Shown here: in pieces, positions 39,464-50,662 of the stretch
Numbering within the stretch: position 1 is the stretch's first letter
Layout of the letters: each line of letters starts with the position of its first letter
NCBI RefSeq assembly: GCF_025698545.1
Contig: NC_068570.1
Coordinates: 1,736,001 to 1,800,000, forward strand
Reading direction: 5' to 3'
Source of the DNA: Gossypium raimondii
Taxonomy: Eukaryota > Streptophyta > Magnoliopsida > Malvales > Malvaceae
DNA length: 64,000 bases
Program-made: the position numbers and the translations under genes
Notes under the pieces: model-generated
Databases searched by the model: none
The model's input: the letters and a program-made list of their open reading frames with translations, nothing else
Told to the model about the DNA's origin: nothing

Positions 39464-40196
39464 TATATTATATTCTTTTCAAAAAATATTATATTATAAT
39501 GTAAATATTAAAAATATATTAAGTTGCATATTTTTAGATTCAATAAAAAATCATATAATAGTAATAAAATATATATTTATTAAAAATTAAATCTTCTCAA
39601 AATGAAAGATATATAGGCTTAAACAAGCTTAGGTTAGTCATTTACAGATAACTAGATAAATTTTAAGGTACATGTTCTAGTTAAACAAACCTTGAAAATC
39701 AAGGGCTTGGGTTTCCATTTATTATATGTGCACATTTTTCCTATATAAAAGATATAAAATGATAAAAGTATATTTAAAATAATATAAATTATAAATTATT
39801 TTATAAAATAAAAATATTTTATCATTATTCAACTAAATTAATGTTGGATTGATTATTAAAAAATAAATGTGATTTTATAAGCAATAATCATCCTTCTTTA
39901 TTCCTTTATAAAAGGAAATCCTTCAAATCTGTGAACAATAAATTATTAAAAAATAATTTAAGAATTTTTATATTAATAGTTATATTAGGAATGGAAATGG
40001 ATGAGATCAAAGATGGATGTTTTAAATTCATTACTGTTTCACAATAAGGGCAAGATCAAGAATTTTTTAAGGGAAAGGATGGAATTAAGTTGTATATTTT
40101 ATAAGAGTTATAATGTAATTTTATGATTTTATATTTATAAAATTTTAAAGAACTAAATTAAAATTTTATCATTTTAGGGGTCAAAGTGCAATTTTA
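39428..40196 (+). mobile_element. Dispersed element X, second copy
   Basis: Matches the reverse complement of 15937-16725 with high identity, including CACAATAAGGGCAAGATC and ATTAGGAATGGAAATGGATG. Left end near ATATTATATAATTTATTTC, right end near GGGTCAAAGTGCAATTTTA. Non-coding. Its left end is cut by the ERF duplication junction. Confidence 0.7.
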
Positions 40197-40822
40197 CTAT
40201 GTAGTAACTTAAAATTTTATAAATTTGGCCTAAAGTGATTTTTTATTTTAGGGGGCAGGACCCTACCAACCCCCTAGCGCCACCCTTACTCCACAATTTG
40301 TATGCTCTACTCTACCACCCATCACGCTCCACTATGAATGTAAAACCTTAAAAATCACTATCACCTCCATGACTGTTTGTGGATTCATCTTTGACCACCT
40401 CAATCCGCTTCAATTTAATTTTTGCTACTTATATTTAATATTTTCAATATTTTTAAAGTCAAGTAAATACTCAAACATAATTATTCAAAAAAATATATTT
40501 TTGAAAGCTTTAAACATACGAGTTTCTTTTCTATATTATATTGTTATATTTTTACCCTTTTAATAATTATGTATATACAAATATAAAATAATAATTTCGT
40601 TTAGTAGAGCAAAGCAAGACAAACAATTATCATAATTGCTCGAAACTTACTATTTCGAGGCGAATCCAAGAGGGGCAAGTAAGGCCTTGACTCCCTTTGG
40701 TTCAAACGGGTCAATTGTCCTATTAGTCCTTTTTAAGATTTTATAATTCAATTTAAAACTCTTTAATACAAAATTTATAGTTTAGTCCCTTAAAAAAATT
40801 TTATTTCAGTCCCACTCCACCC
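40197..40822. other. Intergenic, degraded repeats
   Basis: Contains phrases such as 'gggggcaggaccctacc' and 'tttagtccctta', seen in other degraded repeats of the window. No gene. Confidence 0.4.
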
Positions 40823-40824
40823 TA

Positions 40825-41334
40825 GAGGTGATCATGGGTTGGGCTACTCGGCCCAGCCCGACGGCCCGCTCAAAAAATGAGAGGGTTCGGGTAAAAATAT
40901 AGGCCCGAAATATGGGTTTGGGCAAAAAACGAGGCCCGTTTAGAAAACGGGTCGGTTCTCGGGTAAAACTTTTGCGGCCCGAGTCCGGCCCGAGTTATAT
41001 ATTAAATATATATATTATTTTTAATCAAATATACTTTTATTTTATTATTAATTTGGCTATTATTTTAGTTCTAATTTGTTTCAATGTTAATATAACCACT
41101 TTTTTATTATATTTTTAATTTGTGTATTGTTTTAATCATTTTTTTTGTTTTAAAATTTTTTATTTAATGAAATAAACTAAAAAAAATTAATATGGGCCCG
41201 GCTGGGCTCGGGCTTAGCAATTTTCTTTTGAGCCGGGCTTAGACAAAAATTTTAGACCCGTTTCCTAAGCCCGACCCGAAATATGAATCTAAAATTTTGT
41301 TCAAGCCCTACCCGGCCCGGCCCATGATCACCTC
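40825..41334. mobile_element. GC-rich TIR element with TA target duplication
   Basis: Perfect terminal inverted repeat GAGGTGATCATGGG at both ends, flanked by TA (40823-40824 and 41335-41336). The subterminal parts are rich in GGCCCG words on both strands around an AT-rich centre. About 510 bp, non-coding. TA flanks and a short TIR suggest a Tc1/mariner (Stowaway)-type non-autonomous element. Confidence 0.8.
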
Positions 41335-41336
41335 TA

Positions 41337-44300
41337 CTCCACCCACACCCATTTTTCAAACTAAAATCCACTTCATTTGAAGTAAATTAATTCAGAATCC
41401 ACCAAAGGTATTCAAAGTTTTTCCATATCTAAATTATAACAATAATTCGATGACAAGTCAAAAGGAAAAAAAAAAAAATCCCCATTAACTTTTTCATATT
41501 CGGTCCTCCATTAATACAAATAAACAAAAATCAAGGGGTCCCATTAATGCCTTGCCTATACGTATTCAAAAAACAAACAAACAAAAGAGGACTAATCAAA
41601 ATCCCCAAAACAAGAATAAGCATAAACCTACGTTAATTAATCATAATTAAGAAAAGAATAGAAAGAAACCGAAAAATCTAATCACCGCCCACCTTCATCA
41701 CCTATCAACATCCACCGAACAACCCTCTTTCGTAAGCTACCAGTAACCATGAAGGTGACAACCTCCCTTAGCTCATCATCTATAGGACCATACGGGTTTT
41801 CTCAAGATAAATATCTCGAGCAAAGTTAGAAAATTAAATGTTTTTGAAATGAATTGAACCAATCAGATTATCGATTATCGATTCTATTGATTCAATCAGA
41901 TTTTAAAGGAAATGAATTATTTTAAAAGTTATAAAATTATAAATCGCCAGTTCATGTCAATTAGCAGGTCAACCGATTTTATACCTCTCACTGAACCAGT
42001 ACCTCAGCCAATTCTCTGAATTATTAATTTTGGGGAGATTGAAAATACAATTTTTATTTAACGAAAGAAGAAAGGATTAAATTGAATTATTTAAGTTTAA
42101 GAGGGCCTAATTTTGAAATTGGACCATTACCCCGTGCTTGGTTCTCATACGTATCTCACCCTTATCTCCTTATCTACTTTCTTTGATTTTAGGAACTAAA
42201 AATACGAGGACGCAAGCTAGTAGGCCATATCACTCTTTGGCCTTTGTGTCTTCATACGGTTGATGCAAGGATTGTCGATTTTGTTATTACGAGATTTTGT
42301 TTGTTTTAAATCGTCATATTTTTTGTATTCCGATAATTGTTGCATTCTGATTACAACGTATGTAAAAATTCATACCTACACTTAATGAGGACGCAATCCC
42401 TAGTTATTAAAACGAACAATACCTCATAACAGATACAAATCCGATAGTTCGATGAATTGTGCTCCAAGATGGCTGCTTGCAATGTTGTTGTATTGGTAGA
42501 TGATGAGTGCAAATGTAAATGCCTCCACCACCTATAGTTACAGGGAAAGGGGGGGGGGTGAGGGACATGACAATGTGACACTAATGTTATGATATCATGA
42601 AGCATTATTGGGGTTCTAGACCAAACTATTAACCAAACTAGTTCTTCAAAGCTGATTGATAATGAGCAGTGAGTCCTATTAGTGCCGACAGAATAGCAAT
42701 CAAATCAAAGATTAAATATTTAAGAATATCACTAATTATGGTCTTTCTTTCATGATGAAGTTGTTTAACATCATCTAGGAATCGATTTATTTAAAGAAGT
42801 TTATGAAATGTTGTTTGTTTAAAATTAACTGTGCGTCAAGGTAAACTATATGCTATAAGTTGGGGGTCCAAATCTTACCATAGACAAATGTCCTCGTTTT
42901 TTTTAGTAGATAACCATGTGTCACTCACTATTTGATCTCGAAGAGGTGGTTCCGTTTTGTGAACTCATTATCTTTTTAAATAATTTTTCAAGGCATCGGG
43001 TTTTCTATAAAGTCGAGAGATAAAACTAAACTCAACTTAAAAACAATACTAACCGTTAAGGGATTGTCAGCTCTAAACGAACAACACTTTAAAAAACCTT
43101 ACAAAACTTCAATTTGTTTATTTGAATTTAAATATATAAGATGCCTAAAACTTTTCTTCTTGTTTTGCTTCTTTCATGTAACTCTAATTAGCCCTTAAAC
43201 CTTACAACATCCATCAACCAAATGCCCTAATTCTACTCAAAATTTGTCTATCCTTGGAATTTCAGCTAAACCTATCAATTGAGCAAATCAGATTGATTTT
43301 AAGTCGAGTGAATATAAATAAAATCAATTCAGATCATATTGAATTCATGTCATTTCAAGTTCAAATTGTTTCAATTCAAGCTATTCAAGTTTAAAATTTG
43401 AGTTTTCAAGTTGTATCATTATGAGTTCAAATAATTTTGAGTTATGATTATTTCAAGTTAGATCATTACGAGTTCAAATGATTTTGAATTACGATAATTT
43501 TAAATTACTTGTTCAAACATTTCAAGTTCAAATTGTTTCAAGTTCACGTCATTTTAAATTTAGGGTTTAATGTTCGAGTCAATTTTTTAAAATAGGTCGA
43601 AAAAGTTTAAGATATTAATTTTTTAAAATTTAAATTGAGAATATTCAATTTAGATTCCACAAGTCCAATTTCAATTGTACCTAAATTTCTTGCTTCAACA
43701 AAATAACTAACAAGTAGTTATCATTTTGTGGCAAACCCCTCCCCTCCCCCACCCACCATCCTTGTCCTACATCACCTATGATTGGAGGAACCTTTAGTTG
43801 AATCAGTGGACTTGAACTTTAATTATCTCAATCAGAAGACAAAGCGGCAATCATCCATTAAACCCGAAAATGACCTCAGTCGGCAATGGGCTTTGAACTC
43901 CTCAAATTAGTGCTTTGAATTTTCTTCCCATTTCTTGATTTCCTCTTCAAGCAACTCTCCACTTATGTTACTTGGATTGAGGTGTGCCTAAATGTTATAT
44001 ACAAATATATATCCAACACAAGTATGATTATTCTTCTCTAAGTTTTTCTATACTTTTGTCGAATCCTTGTAGGTCATATCTCGATATCCATGTGTTGACT
44101 GCTTCAAAAAAATTAAAGAGTCCGAGCAACATAGATTCATACTTCATGCCCCTCTAAGAACAAGAGAGATCAATCAAGAATCATTTCTTACACAAGCATT
44201 TTGATTGGTCAACGAAGGTCACGCAGAAAACCAGCAATTATGCAACAGCATTCAAGTATATCACCCACAGGAACAAATTTTCAATATAACAAGGCCAAAA

Positions 44301-44345
44301 GAATTGGATCTAATTTACCCCAGACAAGCAATAATCATTTGTAAA
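41337..44345. other. Intergenic, no gene recognised
   Basis: AT-rich, including a region at 43330-43570 with many repeats of 'ttcaagttcaaat'-like words (low-complexity) and a 9-base G run near 42550. No coding similarity was recognised. Confidence 0.45.
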
Positions 44346-44692
44346 GGTAAAAGTATTATCGAGCCTCTTATACTAGGAGTCAATTTACATTTTGCCTCCT
44401 TTACTCAAAAAATGGATAAATTAATCCAAGTATATTACATCAAAGAAAATTTTATTCATTTTTACTAATAAAAACCGGTCCTTCTACATCAGAATGAGGG
44501 CCATCTATCACTTTTTGGTTGTTCCATCAGCCACATCAATTTTTCACAGTATAAATTGATGAATTTTTTAACAAAAATGACTAATTTACTATTTGAACTA
44601 ACGTACAAGGACTACTTTGCCTATTTTCTTTAGTAGAGAAGGCAAAATGCAATTTAAATTCTAATACAGTAGCCTCCATAGTACTTTGACCC
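44346..44692. mobile_element. MITE with ~50 bp inverted ends
   Basis: The left end GGTAAAAGTATTATCGAGCC and the right end, read in reverse as GGGTCAAAGTACTATGGAGG, match with several differences. The match continues through TACATTTTGCC versus TGCATTTTGCC. Centre non-coding, with a 'cagccacatcaatttttcac' phrase shared with about 12283-12305. Confidence 0.65.
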
Positions 44693-45108
44693 TATATGAA
44701 TTAAACATTCTCCATATACAAATCTATAGAACTAAAATGAAAACTATATATATGAACGCAACAATGATCCACCACTTTCCACTAATCAAATTCATAACCT
44801 ACACCATAGGTGAAACACATACTAAAAATTGGTGTTAAAAAATGAAAAAAGATTACTACATTGCAGTTCCTCTGTTGTTCATACCTATACTATACCATTT
44901 CAATTTTGAGGGTATCAATGGTACACTCTACACAGTAAAAAAGAAGATAATATAGAGACAATATAGGCATGATATATACCATTAGCAACTCTGAAAACAA
45001 TGAAGAACCACATTGTGCAAATGGGACTCATAGATTATAATCTCCTTCTCCATTATTCCCTGTATAAGTTTGAATTCCTAACATTGATAAGCGTCCGAAC
45101 TTTCCTCA

Positions 45109-46329
45109 TCAATAATACCCATCTTCCTCAAAAATCATTTCATCTTCACTACCATCCAACAAGTAATCTTCATCACCAACTTCCTCAATATCCCATTCAT
45201 CCTCATCTTCTGAAAACACCGAAATCATCATGCCACCGTACTCATTCCTCCCTACTAAAAGCTCATTCGCAACACCATCCAATTCCCCGATACTAATGTT
45301 CTCACCATCGAATTCCGAAACTGAAAACAACCCATCATCACTACTCATTCTCTTCCTCTTGGGCACCAAATCTTTCTCTGAAACCTCCCCATTTTCTACC
45401 TCAACCCAAGACACCCATAAATCAGCATGTCTACCTAAACCCCTATCCCAATCACCTACAACCACAGTCCCTAAATCTGCTTCCCTTGCTCTCCTCAACA
45501 TCTCCACAAAATCCTTATCATCAGAAACTAAAAACAACCAATCAATCCCTCTACTCATTGAATGTTGCATTTGTCTTTTCAATGCCCAATCCGCTGCTTG
45601 GGGCTTATCCTCCACGGTTTTAACATAAACCCCAGCTCTCCTTAGCTCACTAGCTAAACCATAACCAATCTTAGGCTTAATTATACTCCTAGCAGCTTCA
45701 TTGTACTTATGGTTCCCACTTATAAACCTTTCTTTAAACCGTTGACGTTTCTTACCCTTCAATGATTTCATCCTGTTCAACTTCTTTTGCCGTTCCCTTT
45801 CGTGTAATTGCTTGAAATGTTTCTTCAAATCAAGATTCGTTTTACATTTCCGGCCACAAACGCCGCAAATGTACGGTTCGTCCGGCTTCACAATCCCTTT
45901 CCGTTCGAGGATGTCGAGGCTCCTCCTTTCCCGTCGTTCTTGAAGGACCCATTGAGGCAAATGAACGAACGCGTGGCGGTTAGCGTAAGCCGACATATCG
46001 ACGACTTCACCGAACTTCTCGGCGACCCTTTTCAACGCCAACGCCGCTTCGTACGGCGGCCCTCGCGGCGGTTTGTTGTCGAGGTCCCATAAAACAACGA
46101 CTTTCTTCTGTTTGGGTGCGTAAACGCCTTGCTTGTTCCTCACCATGTCGATTTCAACGGCGTTGGCTTCGGCTTTGACGGTGAGACGACATCGGGTCGG
46201 TGAGGATTTGGATTTAAAGGGTGGGGCGGAAATGGGAGAGAGGGAAAAGGAAAAGGGAAGCTCTGGTTTTGTTGGGAAAAAGGTGGGGTTTACGTGAAGG
46301 GATTTCAGGGAATTGCAGAGAGAACTCAT
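45109..46329 (-). CDS. NYN (PIN-like) domain protein with C2H2 zinc finger, plastid-type N-terminus
   Basis: 406 residues, single exon, ATG at 46329. The first ~50 residues are Ser/Pro/Lys-rich and poor in acidic residues, like a chloroplast transit peptide. A metal-dependent nuclease-like (NYN/PIN) fold is suggested by VVVLWDLDNKPPRG at 77-90 (Asp 82, Asp 84) and DWLFLVSDDKDF at 263-274, the acidic signature of the fold. Between them is a C2H2 finger with Cys 155, Cys 158, His 171, His 176, followed by a strongly basic stretch (about 176-203), suited to RNA binding. The C-terminus is very acidic. Related plant proteins are annotated as putative endonucleases. An RNA-processing role in plastids is inference. 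Long opposite-strand frames across this gene are shadows. Confidence 0.9.
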   Translation of the reverse strand: MSSLCNSLKSLHVNPTFFPTKPELPFSFSLSPISAPPFKSKSSPTRCRLTVKAEANAVEIDMVRNKQGVYAPKQKKVVVLWDLDNKPPRGPPYEAALALKRVAEKFGEVVDMSAYANRHAFVHLPQWVLQERRERRSLDILERKGIVKPDEPYICGVCGRKCKTNLDLKKHFKQLHERERQKKLNRMKSLKGKKRQRFKERFISGNHKYNEAARSIIKPKIGYGLASELRRAGVYVKTVEDKPQAADWALKRQMQHSMSRGIDWLFLVSDDKDFVEMLRRAREADLGTVVVGDWDRGLGRHADLWVSWVEVENGEVSEKDLVPKRKRMSSDDGLFSVSEFDGENISIGELDGVANELLVGRNEYGGMMISVFSEDEDEWDIEEVGDEDYLLDGSEDEMIFEEDGYY

Positions 46330-46437
46330 TGCTTCATTTATAGGTATTGCTTTTCTTCTTCGTTTCGAATGTATGTGAAGGAGTGAATTTTTTTTTTTTT
46401 TTGGCGAAGATATTTGGATAAACAGAGCCGAAGAGTG

Positions 46438-46443
46438 TATATA
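46438..46443 (-). promoter_or_regulatory. TATA-like box of the NYN gene
   Basis: TATATA on the minus strand about 110 bp upstream of the ATG, beyond a long T run on the plus strand (46390-46402). Assigned by position. Confidence 0.4.
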
Positions 46444-46899
46444 TCAACAGCCGGAGAGAGATATAGTTGTCGTTCATCACCATGGGCCATTTTTAGACCA
46501 TTTTAAGGGGCTTTTCAATAAGTTGCAGATGCAACAAAGACGATAGTTTATGGTCCAATTGTTGGTAGATATGGGCCTATTTATTTGGAAAATCTTGAAG
46601 GTCATTAAGGGTGCGTTTGGTTCGCTGTATTGGATTAGAAGTGTATTGGATTAGAGGTGTAATAGCAAATCAACTGTTTGGTTGAATGTAATGGAATAGA
46701 GGCGTAATAGTAATCTTGTGTTTGGTTGAATGGAATAGAGGTGTAATAGCATAGTGGAAAAAACTAAAATGACTAGAATACCCTTAGCATAAATTTGTTT
46801 TGGTAAATGATTATTGTTATTGTTATTTAAATTTTAATAAGATTATTATTATCAATAATAAATATTTTAATCATATTTAAACATAATTATTATTAAATA

Positions 46900-47220
46900 T
46901 ATTATAATTAAAATATATAATTTAATAAAATTCTTAATAATTAATATTCTTATATGAATTTACTCAAATTATAATTTATGATACCATAAAAGATAATTTG
47001 AAATAATTAATATTAAATATATTTTAATTAAAATATATGATTTAATAAAATTTAAAATAATTATAACTAATAAATTATCTTATATGAATTTGTATAATTT
47101 AAAATAATTATTATTACATATAATTTAATAATAATATATAATTTCATAAAATTCTTGATAATAAATTTTCTTATATGAATTTATACAATTTAAAATAATT
47201 AATATTAAAAGAACTAAAAA
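46900..47220. repeat. AT-rich imperfect tandem repeat, three copies of ~105-120 bp
   Basis: The string ATTTAATAAAATT...CTTATATGAATTT recurs at about 46917, 47036 and 47140, each followed by a TATAATTTAAAATAATTA-like stretch. Over 85% A+T. No coding potential. Confidence 0.6.
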
Positions 47221-47708
47221 GCACGTCCGATGAATTTGGATAAATGATTGTCTAGATGCACTTGAATCAATAAATTCATTCTTGATGTAAAAACCTTTTT
47301 ATATTAATTTATAAAACTTAAAATTTCAAAATACTAATAATATAAATAACCACTTATTAAAAAATACATATAGAATGGATGAAGATAAATAGGTGTCCAA
47401 ATTCAATTGTATCTAGATAATATTCAAATAATAAACATAAAACAGAATGGAATGAAGAGGGCAGACAGTAAAAATTTTGCCATGAAAGTATGACTGCGGA
47501 TGCCTGCTAAATGAATGCATGTCTTACAAGATCCACCTTGTTTCTCAAATGATTGGATAAATTTTTCTCACACAATTATTTTCTTATCATTACAGCCTAA
47601 TCTTTCCAACCCAGATCACCGCACAAGAGAAAAAGGGGCTAAAACAACAGAAACGGTTCAGAAATTCTAGTCGAGACCAAAAGCTTGGCCATTAAATTCA
47701 CAAAGATG

Positions 47709-50335
47709 TCAATAGCCCCGGTAGTCATTCCGGATCTCATCATCGAATTTCTTTTTAAGCTCTGGATGTTTCTCAAAGTACTCGTCTGCGGTCATGGTGC
47801 TGATCTTTTGTTGTTCATAAAAAAAGATAAAAAAATTCAGCAATTGTGATTTGGAACACAACAACACACATTCCGGCATTGTTTTATTTATTACCTTAAG
47901 TTCTTGAACCTCGGCAATTTCTTTCTCCAATCGCTCAGACTCTTTCAAGGATTTCTCCTCTGCCTCTTTCAATTCTACAAGCTATAACCACAAATAAATA
48001 GCACATCATTCGAGGAAAAAACTTGGAGACAGGGTAAAAGAGAGTCAATTATCCTGTTGATTCTCACCAATTCATCAAATTTTGGTTTGTATTGAGGAGT
48101 GACGGTGTCAACAAACTTGGGGATCTCTACACCTGCAATGGAAGAGTATATAACATTTGTAACGGTGAATCCCTCAAAACTCCATCCAAACCTTATAACA
48201 AGCATGATAAATATGATTACTTCGACTGCTAGAAATTGCAGACAAGTGAGAATTGAGTAGCTAGATGTCTATATTTTCTTCATTCTACTTTGAACATAAG
48301 TATAGGAGTATCTCAAGTTTTGGTGTCCAGAAGAATCTGATCACATAATAGCATTATTGAAATGAAACATCTACGGCATTAATCTGAAATTGTTAAATGC
48401 TAATAGCATTCAACAAGTGAATTGCACATAAATAAGAATTGTATTTGCAAACAAAATAGCAGCCAACAATGTCCTCATTGGCAATTGATTTCCATTTAAC
48501 TTTCAGTGAAGTATGGGGCATGGAACTGATCTAGGAAAGATCAAGGAGATCTGGAGCTGGAAAATGATTGATAACTGTGTTACGCAAACTCGAGTGCAAG
48601 TGTCAGATCAGGCTAAATGTCCAAAATGGGTATGTTCAACTTTTTTCCAAGAATTTGTAGGGTCCTTGAAGGGTCATATCCCCATATCTATGGTCCAGAT
48701 ATAGGTTAGGCATTGATATTTCCGTAAAAAACAGTCAGAGAAATATAAAGCAATAGCAATATAAAGCAAAGGGCACAGAAATCCTCAGGAATCAGAAAGC
48801 TCAATCTGAAACTGCAAATTCCATTCTAAATACTATCACATGCTATGACCAGCAGAAGGGAGAGGAGTATCTTGGCTGAATGAACCATGCAGAAGATCAC
48901 CTGTACGGTGGAAGCAGACGATAGTTGACAATTTCAAGCACCAGAAGTGTCACCGCAGGCTTGCTCAATAAAGAAGCATTCCTCTGTGCCAAATGCTGCA
49001 AAGAAGGCATTTTAAAGAAATCCTATTATTCTATTAGCAAGTGACAATATATTTTTGTAAATCCATAAAGAGAGAATAAGGAAATCAGACTTTAGCTTTG
49101 GTCTAAATTGAAAAAATCAGCAGTCAGACAACAACTAAGCCTTCTCCCACTACATGGAGTCATCTATTGATCATAAATCATCATTGGCTCTTATATAAGT
49201 TGCCAATGGATGGTTACAATGGGTTTGGAAAGAAATTTCCAAAGTGCAATTTTCTAAATTAAATGATTTAATAAAGGGTGAATTGTTACATTTAGTCAGT
49301 TAGTTGGTTTGGATGAAAAGTAGCATGATCTTGAACAGATGTCAGGAAATCTGAAAAACAAATATTATATTGACAGATAAAGTCATTATAAGTCAAAATT
49401 TGTTTTTCCAAATTAGTAGGATGATTGACTTACTTTCAGCCAGTAGCAAGAATGAGGTTACAAGTATATTGAAAGTGGCAATTACTTCTTAAGACTTCCA
49501 TTAAAAATGAGATGGAATAACTTTTCCAATGGACAAAATTTATACCACAAATCTCGAAAACTGCATGACACTAATCCTTTACTAAGAAATCTTCTAAAAG
49601 ATAAGAAATAATAACATTAGAAGGGAAGCAAGTTACACTGAAGTGCGAACAAAATAACGAATGAGGTGCAATGAGCAACAATCTGGTGTATGTTTCAACC
49701 ATAGCAATACTAGGAACAACCTGCGTCAAACGAATCAATACCAAGCATTAGAAACAGTTTGAAAATCAGTAGTGATCCAATTGTCAAAGACCAAATAAAA
49801 ATTAATTAAGCCTACAAGAAAATAGTGATCAATTTATAAATTAGATTACATTACTCTATTCAGGATAATACCTGCCCAGCAAATAAAGATTCTTCCATTT
49901 GAAAGACCAACTTCAAATAAAGATTCATTGAAAAGCCAGATAACAGTGAAATAGGCAATGGACTAACTTCCCGCATCACCATGAATCTCTCATTGGGCTG
50001 TACATTTGCTTCAGGTAACAACTCTGTAACTCCACCAGAAGATAACCAATTCATGACCGTTTCACAAGTTGGCTGCGCCATCGTGTAGGAGACAACCCAA
50101 AACATCCCAATTGATTTATAGAGAGAATAAAAAAGGAGCTAGGGATTAGAGAGAAGAAAAAGACCTGGCTGAATTTGGTTTGTAAAGTAGAGTTAACTTC
50201 ATCAAAAGTGCGACGAAGAGTAGCGAACTCTTTGCGAGCCTCATCGGAGACCAAAAGCTTAGCCATCCCTTCCCAATCAATGTTCTTTGATGCTTTGAAC
50301 ACGACATCGACGACTTTCTTCCCCGGTCTGCTCAT
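47709..50335 (-). pseudogene. ATPQ: Mitochondrial ATP synthase subunit d gene lacking exon 2
   Basis: Exon 1 (50165-50335, MSRPGKKVVDVVFKASK...TKFSQ), exon 3 (48068-48132, VEIPKFVDTVTPQYKPKF), exon 4 (47895-47981) and exon 5 (47709-47804, ending RNDYRGY then TGA) match plant ATP synthase subunit d, a peripheral-stalk protein of the inner mitochondrial membrane. All have proper splice sites. The exon that should encode the conserved segment around an IDWxYYRKGIG motif (about 27 residues) was not found on the minus strand between exons 1 and 3. MED23 exons lie there instead. Exon 3 needs a preceding exon ending in phase 1. Exon 1 alone (171 bp), or with MED23 exon B (84 bp), C (95 bp) or both, leaves phase 0 or 2, so no simple splice keeps the frame. 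Probably non-functional unless exon 2 was missed. Confidence 0.78.
48901..50108 (-). pseudogene. MED23: Captured MED23 (Mediator subunit 23) gene fragment
   Basis: Three consecutive exons with introns kept, same strand as ATPQ: exon A to 49872 (from about 50108; MAQPTCETVMNWLSSGG... to SLFAGQ), exon B 49637-49720 (VVPSIAMVETYTRLLLIAPH..), exon C 48901-48995 (HLAQRNASLLSKP..). These match, in order, an internal stretch of the large plant Mediator subunit MED23 as I remember it. Exon A has no acceptor upstream: the MED23 sequence begins abruptly at about 50108 inside the ATPQ intron. Exon C ends at a donor site (CAG/GTGATC). The fragment is about 100 codons of a protein over 1500 residues long, so it has no independent function. 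Confidence 0.7.
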
Positions 50336-50662
50336 TTTTCTCGCACTTTCTCACTTCCCAAACGCGAGACGGTGGAGATTTGGTTCGAAGAAAACTGCTG
50401 TTGATGTTGGGAGGGAGAGGGTGGGGTGGAGCAGCAGATTTTGGCTGGGGAGGGTAAAACAGAAACGATTAGCTAATCCTTACTTTTGAAACGGATTGGC
50501 TAATCGTTGTTGAAGCAGAGAAAATGAGGAATACATCCGTGTTGTAATAGGCCTGTAATAGGCAATACATCAAACCAAACACGGGATTAAGTGGGAATTA
50601 GTGGGGCCCACGGATTAGGGGTGTATTGGCTAATCCAACACACCCAACCAAACATGCTGTAA

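Larger units (their letters stand above)
46609..50659. mobile_element. Candidate Pack-type TIR element carrying ATPQ and MED23 pieces
   Basis: The left end GGGTGCGTTTGGTTCG (continuing CTGTATTGGATTAG) and the right end, read in reverse as CAGCATGTTTGGTTGG (continuing GTGTGTTGGATTAG), share an inverted repeat with about 21 of 24 matches from GTTTGGTT on. Both sides have TAA (46606-46608 and 50660-50662), the target preferred by PIF/Harbinger elements. The outermost 5-6 bases of the two ends do not match well. Between the ends lie the exon-poor ATP synthase d gene and the MED23 exons, all in minus orientation. Alternative: two separate related MITEs on each side of a resident broken gene. Inference, not proof. 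Confidence 0.45.

Noticed and set aside
45230-46092. Long plus-strand frames across 45.2-46.1 kb
   Set aside because: They are antisense shadows of the NYN/C2H2 gene and show no domain of their own.
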